This document shows positions 1 to 5,566 of a DNA stretch of 5,911 nucleotides, piece after piece. The DNA is from an uncultured Bacteroidota bacterium (GTDB taxonomy: Bacteria; Bacteroidota; Bacteroidia; UBA7662). The stretch covers positions 1-5,911 of the forward strand of contig CAIVQI010000073.1 in the NCBI GenBank assembly GCA_903908015.1, in the 5' to 3' direction. Below the pieces are notes generated by a model. The model was not told the origin of the DNA, made no database searches, and worked only from the letters and a program-made list of their open reading frames with translations. The position numbers and the translations under genes are program-made. The first letter of the stretch is position 1. Each line of letters starts with the position of its first letter.

Positions 1-264
1 AGGATTGTTTACAATCAGGTTGCCCGTGAGGGCGGCACTATTGAAACCCGTGTAGGTCAGCGCCGTCGCGGAATAGTTCAAGTCCAAGGACACCGCCCCG
101 ATGTTGTTGAAATTGGTTACCGTTATCGGAACCGTAACCACCGAACCAGGCGTACAGGTCGACGCATTGCCCAAATTCACTGAGATTTGGGCACGAGCCG
201 TTCCAAAAGTCAACCCGAAAAAGATGCTCAACAATAGAATTAACCGCTTGTAGATATTATTCAT
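1..264 (-). CDS. Secreted cohesin-like domain protein, 5' part only (C-terminus outside window)
   Basis: The leftward frame opens at ATG 264-262 and stays open to the window edge (88 codons seen). Residues 1-25 form a clear Sec signal peptide: Lys/Arg near the start, a hydrophobic LILLLSIFFGLTF core, then ARA before Gln26. The mature part (ISVNLGNASTCTPGSVVTV, then NIGAVSLDLNYSATALTYTGF) matches the first strands of cohesin-type domains, in which a 'vtVpItvtNf.nigavsl.l.Y...vL.y.g' pattern recurs. Large secreted Bacteroidota proteins with such domains often end in a type IX secretion sorting domain; that end is not visible here. The likely role is adhesion or protein-protein interaction at the cell surface or outside the cell; this is inferred. 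Start choice rests on the signal peptide and on a promoter about 40 bp upstream. No Shine-Dalgarno sequence is seen. Confidence 0.75.
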   Translation of the reverse strand, partial: MNNIYKRLILLLSIFFGLTFGTARAQISVNLGNASTCTPGSVVTVPITVTNFNNIGAVSLDLNYSATALTYTGFNSAALTGNLIVNNP

Positions 265-305
265 ATTAATCAATATTAGAAAGGGCTTAAATTTAGGATG
301 GGGCG

Positions 306-337
306 TAAATATACATAGTCTGGATGTACAAAGCAAA
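306..337 (-). promoter_or_regulatory. Bacteroidota-type promoter for the cohesin-like gene
   Basis: Read on the minus strand, TTTG (+ strand 334-337) is followed by a 20-nt spacer and TATATTTA (+ strand 306-313). The Bacteroidota primary sigma consensus is TTTG-N19-21-TAnnTTTG, so spacing is right and the -7 box differs only at the last base. The expected transcription start is near 300, giving a 5' leader of about 35 nt before the ATG at 264. Confidence 0.55.
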
Positions 338-443
338 CAGCCAATAGACATAAGGCCCGCGCTTAAGGTCAGGCACATTGAATCAGAACCCCACAAGAAC
401 AAAATTCCATCAAAATAAAGCCACTTGAATGGTGTGTTTCGGC

Positions 444-451
444 TATTTTTG
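444..451 (+). promoter_or_regulatory. Candidate -7 box of the msrB promoter
   Basis: TATTTTTG is an exact match to the Bacteroidota -7 consensus TAnnTTTG. The -33 box is poor: the nearest candidate, CTTG at 424-427, is only 16 nt away instead of 19-21. If used, transcription would start near 455, leaving a leader of about 30 nt before ATG 487 and excluding the GTG at 451 as a start. The site lies in the 222-bp divergent region between the cohesin-like gene and msrB. Confidence 0.4.
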
Positions 452-486
452 TGGTTTATATTGCTTCCAAAGTATTTTTACTTAAA

Positions 487-1041
487 ATGAAACCCATTAT
501 TAGCAGATATTCCAAAGGCCAGAAATCGGAGAAAATTTCACGATTTGGTCATATGGTTTTTTTGCTTTTGGCGCTTATTCAGCCGGCATGTGGGCAAACC
601 CGACCCCCGAAAATGATTGATCATCAAATATCAAAAGCCCCTAAGTATATGACCGAAGAACAATGGAAGCAAATTCTGGAACCCGAGGCCTTTCGGGTGC
701 TGCGGCAACATGGCACTGAGCGGCCGTTTACGGGTCAATATGATCAACACTGGGAAGCTGGACAATACAACTGTGTAGGGTGCGGCAACCCTTTGTTTCA
801 ATCCGATACCAAATTCGATGCTGGGTGCGGCTGGCCCAGTTTTAGTGAGAAAATTACCCCAGAATCGATTATCGAGCGAACTGATCGCAGTTTCGGAATG
901 GTCCGTACCGAGGTATTGTGCGCCCGCTGCCACGGCCATCTCGGGCATGTGTTCCCCGACGGGCCTCGTCCCACAGGCCTCCGCTATTGCATCAATTCAG
1001 TGTGCTTGAGTTTTGATCCGAAATCCAAAAAAGAGGATTAA
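487..1041 (+). CDS. msrB: Peptide-methionine (R)-S-oxide reductase MsrB, exported form
   Basis: It reduces methionine-R-sulfoxide in oxidised proteins back to methionine. From ATG 487 the product is 184 residues. An N-terminal basic stretch and hydrophobic MVFLLLALIQPACGQ (23-37) look like an export signal: either a weak lipobox at Cys35 or signal peptidase I cleavage before Gln37. The MsrB domain follows from about 54. Zinc ligands are the CVGC (Cys96, Cys99) and CARC (Cys145, Cys148) pairs. GCGWPSF carries the putative resolving Cys114, and RYCIN carries the catalytic Cys168. The 54-residue Cys114-Cys168 spacing matches E. coli MsrB. HLGHVFPDGP is also intact. Start choice: a GTG at 451 is in frame but falls on the candidate -7 box, and ATG 553 would strip the signal's basic part. 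The likely site of action is periplasm or envelope (inferred). The stop overlaps the convergent gluQ stop. Confidence 0.93.
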   Translation: MKPIISRYSKGQKSEKISRFGHMVFLLLALIQPACGQTRPPKMIDHQISKAPKYMTEEQWKQILEPEAFRVLRQHGTERPFTGQYDQHWEAGQYNCVGCGNPLFQSDTKFDAGCGWPSFSEKITPESIIERTDRSFGMVRTEVLCARCHGHLGHVFPDGPRPTGLRYCINSVCLSFDPKSKKED

Positions 1042-1892
1042 AAAGAGCGAATCCACTCTTGAACGGGAAGTACTGCCTCTAAGTCTTGGAGACTCCGCCA
1101 ATTATTCAACAGCGAACCCCCATGACCGTTGGTATTTCCAGCCGACTTACTCAATTTTTGTTGTGAAGAATTCAACAAAAGTTCATGGTGTACAAACCGC
1201 ACCGATTGGAATGAAGTCAGATCGAGGCAGTGTGCCAGCCACAGCTGTTTCAGGCTGCTGTCGAATAAATCCGCCCCCCTAACAATCAAGGTTGTTCCAT
1301 ATAAAACATCATCAACCAGAGATGCGAGTTGATAAGAGGGCAGACACCGCCCTAATGCAGATTCGCGTCGTCGCCGGACTACAAAATCCCCAATTTTTCG
1401 CTCCATCAGGCTATGTTTCAGAAAGCTTCCTGAATGGTCATACATCGCGGCTTCAAAAAGAGGTTCTACACGGCAGAGCCAAACGTTGTCTGGCTCATCG
1501 AGTGATAAATGATGCTTCGCGCAATCTGACGAACAAAATGACCCCGAATTTCCACGGGTGCTTCTTGTGCACCGGCATGCATACACCAGTCCACGCATGC
1601 GCAATTCCACTAAAAACTGCTCGTACTCTGTCAATCTTGAATGTTGACTAAAACCGCTCAGGAAGTCTGCGGGATCCCGGGGCCCTTCGTCCCATCCAAG
1701 CCCAAATCCATTCAAAACATCGAAAATATCGTGCAAATAAGATTCACGGAACCGACTGCGGTCGAGGTCGTCGATCCTTAACCGAATGCGTAAACCTTCT
1801 GATTTCGCGAAATGCTTCACCAGCATGAAGTTGGCCATATTGCCCACATGCAAAAAACCACTCGGCGTTGGGGCGAATCGCGTGCATCCCAT
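1038..1892 (-). CDS. gluQ: Glutamyl-queuosine tRNA(Asp) synthetase (GluQRS, GltX paralogue without anticodon domain)
   Basis: It activates glutamate and attaches it to the queuosine base at position 34 of tRNA-Asp, rather than to a tRNA 3' end. At 284 residues it has only the class I catalytic half of glutamyl-tRNA synthetase (GltX is about 470). Visible motifs are the HIGH-type PTPSGFLHVGN (8-18) and LRIDDLDRSR (38-47), which fits the R-DDLD glutamate-site motif. A zinc site of GluQRS type has Cys106, Cys108, Cys120 and Cys124; E. coli uses C-x-C, Tyr and Cys. YQLASLVDD (187-195) and IVRGADL (203-209) follow, and the KMSKS-type loop KLSKS is at 246-250. Start ATG 1892 lies right before the family's conserved N-terminus. 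The gene begins 34 bp after the unknown gene on the same strand. GltX is the main alternative, but length and the zinc motif argue against it. Confidence 0.88.
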   Translation of the reverse strand: MGCTRFAPTPSGFLHVGNMANFMLVKHFAKSEGLRIRLRIDDLDRSRFRESYLHDIFDVLNGFGLGWDEGPRDPADFLSGFSQHSRLTEYEQFLVELRMRGLVYACRCTRSTRGNSGSFCSSDCAKHHLSLDEPDNVWLCRVEPLFEAAMYDHSGSFLKHSLMERKIGDFVVRRRRESALGRCLPSYQLASLVDDVLYGTTLIVRGADLFDSSLKQLWLAHCLDLTSFQSVRFVHHELLLNSSQQKLSKSAGNTNGHGGSLLNNWRSLQDLEAVLPVQEWIRSF

Positions 1893-1926
1893 GATTCATC
1901 GACTATAATTATTTTTTAAATGCCCT

Positions 1927-2316
1927 TTAGTCGGGCTCCTCATCGCCCACTTCAGACGGAGGATCGTAGGGCATATATAAAAAAGCACATTTTGATGGAG
2001 TATACACAAAAACACACATAAAAAACTCAGGGTCTTTCCAACTCTTGCGAAATTCAGGAAATGCAGCACGGGTCACAATGTCGCGCGACACAAAATCCTC
2101 CATTACTGTCAAGTTTACACTCCAATGCGTATCGATGTGCTGGTGTATGAGAATAGGTCGTCCCAAAAGGGTAGGCATGGACTCTTGATAGGCCACAAAC
2201 ACGGGGTACTTACTCATGCCTGTATCGAGCAACTCGCGCGACAACCCCCTGAGATAGTCGGCATAATAACGCAAATCCGATTCTAGAAATTCCAACCATT
2301 GGTGTTCTACTGACAT
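1927..2316 (-). CDS. Conserved-looking small protein of unknown function (129 aa)
   Basis: I cannot assign a function. The product is soluble, with no signal peptide or membrane segment, and is acidic at the C-terminus (ends EVGDEEPD). The N-terminus looks helical (LEFLESDLRYYADYLRGLSREL). Then come strand-like segments KYPVFVAYQ (36-44), HWSVNLTVMEDFVSRDIV and FFMCVFVYTPSKCAFLYMPYD. The central 'sKYPVFVA...W.vN...leeFv.r.iV...f..f...fkdp..fmCvFv' pattern resembles, from memory, uncharacterised proteins common in Bacteroidota; I recall no domain number. An in-frame TAA two codons before ATG 2316 fixes the start, and there is no Shine-Dalgarno sequence. It lies between rlmD (138 bp upstream across a repeat array) and gluQ (34 bp downstream). 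Clean codon structure and neighbours support a real gene. Confidence 0.75.
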   Translation of the reverse strand: MSVEHQWLEFLESDLRYYADYLRGLSRELLDTGMSKYPVFVAYQESMPTLLGRPILIHQHIDTHWSVNLTVMEDFVSRDIVTRAAFPEFRKSWKDPEFFMCVFVYTPSKCAFLYMPYDPPSEVGDEEPD

Positions 2317-2336
2317 ATATTATAATAACATTAACG

Positions 2337-2459
2337 TACATCTTTACCTCTAATCCACTTCCATCTTACATCACATTCCATCTCTCATCCCATCACATTC
2401 CATCTCTCATCCCATCACATTCCATCACATTCCATCTTACATCCCATCACAAACTTAAT
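2337..2459. other. 123-nt tract with no G on the + strand (no C on the - strand); possible antisense Rho-loading region
   Basis: From 2337 to 2459 the + strand has no G at all; within 2341-2450 it has 46 C in 110 bases. The operon RNA read from the minus strand is therefore C-free over the whole rlmD 3' spacer and cannot form G-C stems, so no intrinsic terminator exists here. Conversely, any + strand transcript would be C-rich, G-free and full of pyrimidine-C dimers, the known composition of Rho utilisation sites. A role in stopping antisense transcription is inferred, not shown. Confidence 0.4.
2353..2451. repeat. 22-bp imperfect tandem repeat array in the rlmD downstream spacer
   Basis: The + strand unit is ATCACATTCC followed by ATCTCTCATCCC. 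Exact copies are at 2370-2391 and 2392-2413. A 10-bp partial copy is at 2414-2423, and a copy with two substitutions is at 2424-2445. Degenerate ends lie at 2353-2369 and 2446-2451. On the minus strand the unit contains two related halves, GATGGAATGT and GATGGGATGA. The length is not a multiple of three and TGA recurs in it, so it is not coding. It fills most of the 138-bp gap between rlmD and the unknown gene. Confidence 0.9.
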
Positions 2460-4068
2460 GCTCATGGGAAGTCAACAGCACCACATTTTCCACATGATGC
2501 GTTTGGGGAAACATATCAACCGGTTGATAGCGCTCAACGCGATAGGTGTCGCGCATCAGGTCTAAGTCGCGGGCTTGAGTGGCGGGGTTACAACTCACAT
2601 AAACCAGGCGTGGCACGCGCATGCGACAAAGCATAGCCACCACGTCAGGATGCATCCCCGATCGTGGCGGGTCGGTAATGAGCACTGAAGGTCGTCCGAA
2701 TTGGCCAATAAAGTCCTCCGTTAATAAATTCTTGAGATCACCAGCCACGAATTGAGCGTTGTGAATACCGTTGCGCGCCGCATTCCTACGGGCATCTTCA
2801 ACCGCTGCTTCGGTGTATTCTAACCCCACCACCCAAGCCGCCTTTCTGGCCATAAACAACCCGATGGTCCCCGTTCCGCTGTACAGATCATAGACTCCAT
2901 CTGTTGGGGTGGGGGCCGCCCATTCCGCCACCAAATCATAGAGCCGCTGTGCCTGACGGCTGTTGGTTTGAAAAAACGACTCTGGTGAAATGTGGAATTT
3001 GAGGTCACCCAAACGCTCTTCGATGTAGGCCGGTCCTGCCCAAACCTGGGGGTGTAAGCCCTGAAGGGTGTCATTTTTCTTAGGGTTGACCACATACTGA
3101 AGGCTGGTGATCCAAGGGAAACTGTTGGCCAGCGCCGACATTAATCCTGCAATGGCCTCATGCTTGTCGTCGGACACCATCACCAATACCATCCATTGGC
3201 CAAGACTGCTGTTACGAAGGGTTAAAGTACGAAGAAAGCCCTCATGGCTGCGCTGATTGTAGCGTGTCCACCCATGCTCCTCGGCATATTGATGAATGAA
3301 ATTCCGTAGGTCGTTGGCCTTTTGGTCCATTAAATGACATTCCTGCACATGCATCACCTTATCGAAGCGCCCAGGAAGATGAAAACCCAATCCTGCCTGT
3401 CGATACTTTTCACCAGAATTCGTTGTAGGGGCCTCCCCCTTGGTCGCAACATCAGTCACCACATCAGTCACCGCATCAGTCACCGCATCAGTCACCACAT
3501 CAGTCACCACATCAGTCACCGCATCAGTCACCGCATCAATCACCGCATCAGTCACCGCATCAGTCACCATGTCCACCCCTTCAAATACCTCCTCTACATC
3601 CGTGCCTTGTTTGCTCATCTCCTCCACAGTGAGCCAACGTTGACCCGTCGCTGTAAATTCTAGCTTATTTCTGTAGGCATAGGGCTCGGGAGCTGGCAAA
3701 GCATGCTGAACCTCCGCGACTTCGACTTTTCCCAACCGAACCAAAGCATCATGGACCTGCTTTCCCTTCCAAAACAGTTGAGCCTGATAATCGAGGTGCT
3801 GCCATTTGCAACCGCCACATAAGCCAAAGTGAGTACATTTGGGAGTTGTTCGGGATGCGGATGCCGCATGAATTTGCAACACCCGAGCATACATATACCG
3901 ATGCTTGTTGCGGTACACTTCTACATCCACCACATCGCCAGGCACTGCCCCCTCCACAAAGCAAACCTTATCGCCGGCCCGGCCTAAAGCCCGGCCCTCA
4001 TCGGCCATGTCGGTGATCTCAAGACGCTCCAACCGCATCAGCGGCAGCTTTTGCTTTTTATCCCGCAT
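2455..4068 (-). CDS. rlmD: 23S rRNA (uracil-1939-C5)-methyltransferase RlmD with a repeat-expanded insertion
   Basis: SAM-dependent 5-methylation of a uridine in 23S rRNA (U1939 in E. coli numbering), in the RumA/TrmA family. A TRAM-like RNA-binding region spans about residues 10-66. Iron-sulfur ligands are Cys78, Cys84 and Cys87 (C-x5-CGGC) and probably Cys244. The central domain includes LGFHLPGRFDK. The SAM loop is DLYSGTG (394-400). DPPRSGMHP is at 466-474, the nucleophile Cys493 is in YVSCNP, and the end is FPQTHHVENVVLL. All key residues are present, so the enzyme should be active. At 537 residues it is longer than my expectation of about 470 for Bacteroidota homologues. The excess is an insertion at about 152-225 containing (V-T-D-A/V)10. 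Start ATG 4068 lies 17 bp after the hydrolase stop; Met11 is an alternative start. RlmC/TrmA are less likely given the TRAM and Fe-S motif. Confidence 0.93.
   Translation of the reverse strand: MRDKKQKLPLMRLERLEITDMADEGRALGRAGDKVCFVEGAVPGDVVDVEVYRNKHRYMYARVLQIHAASASRTTPKCTHFGLCGGCKWQHLDYQAQLFWKGKQVHDALVRLGKVEVAEVQHALPAPEPYAYRNKLEFTATGQRWLTVEEMSKQGTDVEEVFEGVDMVTDAVTDAVIDAVTDAVTDVVTDVVTDAVTDAVTDVVTDVATKGEAPTTNSGEKYRQAGLGFHLPGRFDKVMHVQECHLMDQKANDLRNFIHQYAEEHGWTRYNQRSHEGFLRTLTLRNSSLGQWMVLVMVSDDKHEAIAGLMSALANSFPWITSLQYVVNPKKNDTLQGLHPQVWAGPAYIEERLGDLKFHISPESFFQTNSRQAQRLYDLVAEWAAPTPTDGVYDLYSGTGTIGLFMARKAAWVVGLEYTEAAVEDARRNAARNGIHNAQFVAGDLKNLLTEDFIGQFGRPSVLITDPPRSGMHPDVVAMLCRMRVPRLVYVSCNPATQARDLDLMRDTYRVERYQPVDMFPQTHHVENVVLLTSHEH
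3448..3569. repeat. 12-bp coding tandem repeat inside rlmD, ten units
   Basis: Ten consecutive 12-bp units CATCAGTCACC(A/G) lie at 3450-3569 on the + strand; one carries a substitution (CATCAATCACCG, 3534-3545). On the coding strand this gives residues 168-207 of RlmD, V-T-D followed by A or V, with one I replacing T. The unit is divisible by three, so gain or loss of units keeps the frame. The array sits between the conserved RWLTVEE and LGFHLPGRF segments. The A/G variation runs with a four-unit (48-bp) period over most of the array. Confidence 0.95.
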
Positions 4069-4085
4069 TTCAAAAAAATTGTTGT

Positions 4086-4895
4086 TCAGTCTTGTTTTTT
4101 ATTTCTGTTCAAAAATGCGCATACATGGTCGCTGAGTGCATCAGGCGCGTCGCTGTGCACCCAATGCCCGGCGCCCGGAATTCGTACCAATTGTGAGAGC
4201 GGGAACAGCTTCCGAATGCCCGCCTCATCTAGAGCACGGATGTAGGCTGATGCACCTCCGGCTATAAACAAAGCAGGTATTGACACGGGGCCACACCCCA
4301 CAAAGGAGGAATCATCGCCTACCGAATTGAGGTTTGCCAGCAGCCCTTGAACGTTCATGCGCCAGGTAAATACACCTTCATCTGATCGGTATATGTTTTT
4401 GAGGATGAACTGACGGGTATCTGATTGGGGGATGATGGGAGCGAGGTAGTCGTCCAATTGGGTACGGTTATCAAAGGACAATAAATCGACGGCAGCGAGG
4501 GTTGAAAGTAGGTGTTGGTGTTCATTGAGTAGATAGATCCTTGGGGCCATGTCGACCACCGTGAGGGTAGATACGCGATCAGGGAAATGCAACGCCAGCG
4601 TCATGGACACCTTGCCACCCATTGAATGGCCCAGTATGTTGGCGGTCGACAACCCACATTGGTCCATTAGCCTCAATACATCTTCAGCCATTGATTGATA
4701 ATCATGGTTGCTGGTCCATACGGATCGACCATGGTTTCTGAGATCGGGAAGGTAAATGGTATGGTCGGTCGACCATTTCCGGGCGAGGGTCAACCAATTG
4801 TCGCCCGAGCCAAACAACCCATGTAGGATCATGAGAGGAGGACCGCTCCCGAAGGTCCGAAAGTGCAGATCAACACCCAGATTATTCTCCATCAT
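4086..4895 (-). CDS. Alpha/beta hydrolase, YbfF/ABHD11-like esterase
   Basis: Probable cytoplasmic serine esterase/thioesterase; the natural substrate is unknown. From ATG 4895 the product is 269 residues. HGLFGS (25-30) forms the oxyanion side, followed by DNW and DLRNHGRS (51-58). The nucleophile elbow GHSMGG puts Ser91 as catalytic. Asp115 in VVDMAP is exactly 24 residues after the Ser, as Asp113 is from Ser89 in E. coli YbfF. GAGHWVH carries His244. These spacings and the DLRNHG and MGGK motifs point to the YbfF group rather than to general hydrolases. Start choice: ATG 4895 shares one base with the upstream stop (TAATG), typical of coupled genes. An in-frame ATG at 4922 would give 278 residues with a 28-bp overlap and a non-conserved MSYCMEKKI extension. 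rlmD follows 17 bp downstream. Confidence 0.88.
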   Translation of the reverse strand: MMENNLGVDLHFRTFGSGPPLMILHGLFGSGDNWLTLARKWSTDHTIYLPDLRNHGRSVWTSNHDYQSMAEDVLRLMDQCGLSTANILGHSMGGKVSMTLALHFPDRVSTLTVVDMAPRIYLLNEHQHLLSTLAAVDLLSFDNRTQLDDYLAPIIPQSDTRQFILKNIYRSDEGVFTWRMNVQGLLANLNSVGDDSSFVGCGPVSIPALFIAGGASAYIRALDEAGIRKLFPLSQLVRIPGAGHWVHSDAPDALSDHVCAFLNRNKKQD

Positions 4896-5545
4896 TATCT
4901 TTTTTTCCATGCAATAGGACAACCCACTGGGGGGGTTGTTTCCTGCCGCACAAAACTACCCCTCAAAAGGGATTCCAGGGCATCCTCTACAAAATGTACG
5001 GTCACCTGCTCCGGGAATTCGGTATTGTCGTCGATGGCCCCCGAATAGCGAACCATCCAGCCCTCCTTTTCCTTACACAGGATAAAAACGTGTGGCGTAC
5101 GCACAGCACCATAGTCGCGCGCTACATCCTGCAGCTCGTCGAACAAATAGGGGAAGGGGAATGATTGTTCACGGGCCGCACGCTGCATGTCGTCGGGGGA
5201 ATCTGCCTTGACTTGATTGGGGTCGTTGGGGTTAATCAACAGTACTGGGTAACCCAATGGACGGTACCGTCGATCGATTCGAATGAGTCGTTCTATATAA
5301 GCCTTCGACCATGGGCAATGCAGTCCACTAAACACCAGAACATAGCCAGCTGCCGTTCGATCGGTATTGAGGGACACGAATGTTCGTCCCGCACCCATAT
5401 TCCGCAACCGAAAATCCCGGGCGCGATCACCGACCTTGTATTGGCCTATGGCAGGTGTGCACACCAAAAATAAAAACAGGAACAATGTCAAACGGAGCAT
5501 CCGATGAGCGCTCCAACTGTCATGATGGATGGTCGTTTGTTGCAT
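4895..5545 (-). CDS. Secreted thioredoxin-fold (AhpC/TSA-TlpA-like) protein with CPWS active site
   Basis: A thioredoxin-like protein of the redoxin/AhpC-TSA type, 216 residues from ATG 5545. The hydrophobic stretch LRLTLFLFLFLVCTPAIG (17-34) before Gln35 is a signal peptide, placing it outside the cytoplasm. VGDRARDFRL (38-47) is the usual family opening. The active-site loop is LHCPWS (Cys77, Ser80) at the start of the first fold helix, so the second Cys of a CxxC is missing. The cis-proline lies in RTPHVFIL (Thr150-Pro151). Near the C-terminus, PPVGCPIAWK carries Cys209, a motif I remember in related Bacteroidota and Planctomycetes proteins ('vGCsIkWk'). A peroxiredoxin-like function or a Cys77-Cys209 pair is inference. 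Met16 (5500), preceded by GGAG and leaving a neater signal peptide, is an equally credible start. It begins 21 bp after cdaA. Confidence 0.8.
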   Translation of the reverse strand: MQQTTIHHDSWSAHRMLRLTLFLFLFLVCTPAIGQYKVGDRARDFRLRNMGAGRTFVSLNTDRTAAGYVLVFSGLHCPWSKAYIERLIRIDRRYRPLGYPVLLINPNDPNQVKADSPDDMQRAAREQSFPFPYLFDELQDVARDYGAVRTPHVFILCKEKEGWMVRYSGAIDDNTEFPEQVTVHFVEDALESLLRGSFVRQETTPPVGCPIAWKKR

Positions 5546-5566
5546 GTTGAATTCACTGATTTTTTT

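Noticed and set aside
451..486. GTG 451 as msrB start (196 residues)
   Set aside because: GTG is the last base region of an exact TAnnTTTG -7 box, so the mRNA would begin downstream; ATG 487 already provides a complete signal sequence.
631..948. Leftward open frame opposite msrB
   Set aside because: Antisense to a gene with intact zinc and catalytic cysteines; its translation shows no family features.
1575..1600. Two GCATGC palindromes exactly 20 bp apart
   Set aside because: Inside gluQ coding sequence with no further symmetry or context suggesting a binding site.
2353..2451. CsrA/RsmA decoy RNA, because the minus-strand repeat contains several ATGGA (ANGGA) motifs
   Set aside because: Decoy RNAs show GGA in hairpin loops, but this RNA has no C and cannot form such hairpins; CsrA is also generally absent from Bacteroidota.
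2353..2451. G-quadruplex on the minus strand
   Set aside because: Most G tracts are only two bases long with 6-9-nt gaps, too weak for a supported claim.
3450..3569. CRISPR array
   Set aside because: Units are 12 bp and directly adjacent with no unique spacers, and they lie in frame inside rlmD.
3334..3663. Two rightward open frames over the rlmD repeat, rich in H-I-S-H-R or T-S-V-T-A repeats
   Set aside because: They are antisense shadows of the 12-bp repeat, which is free of stops in several frames; the leftward RlmD frame has full family motifs on both sides.
4761..4776. Perfect inverted repeat ATGGTCG-GT-CGACCAT
   Set aside because: It lies within the hydrolase coding sequence, has a 2-nt loop and no T-run, and the region is naturally rich in GTCGAC-like words; probably chance.
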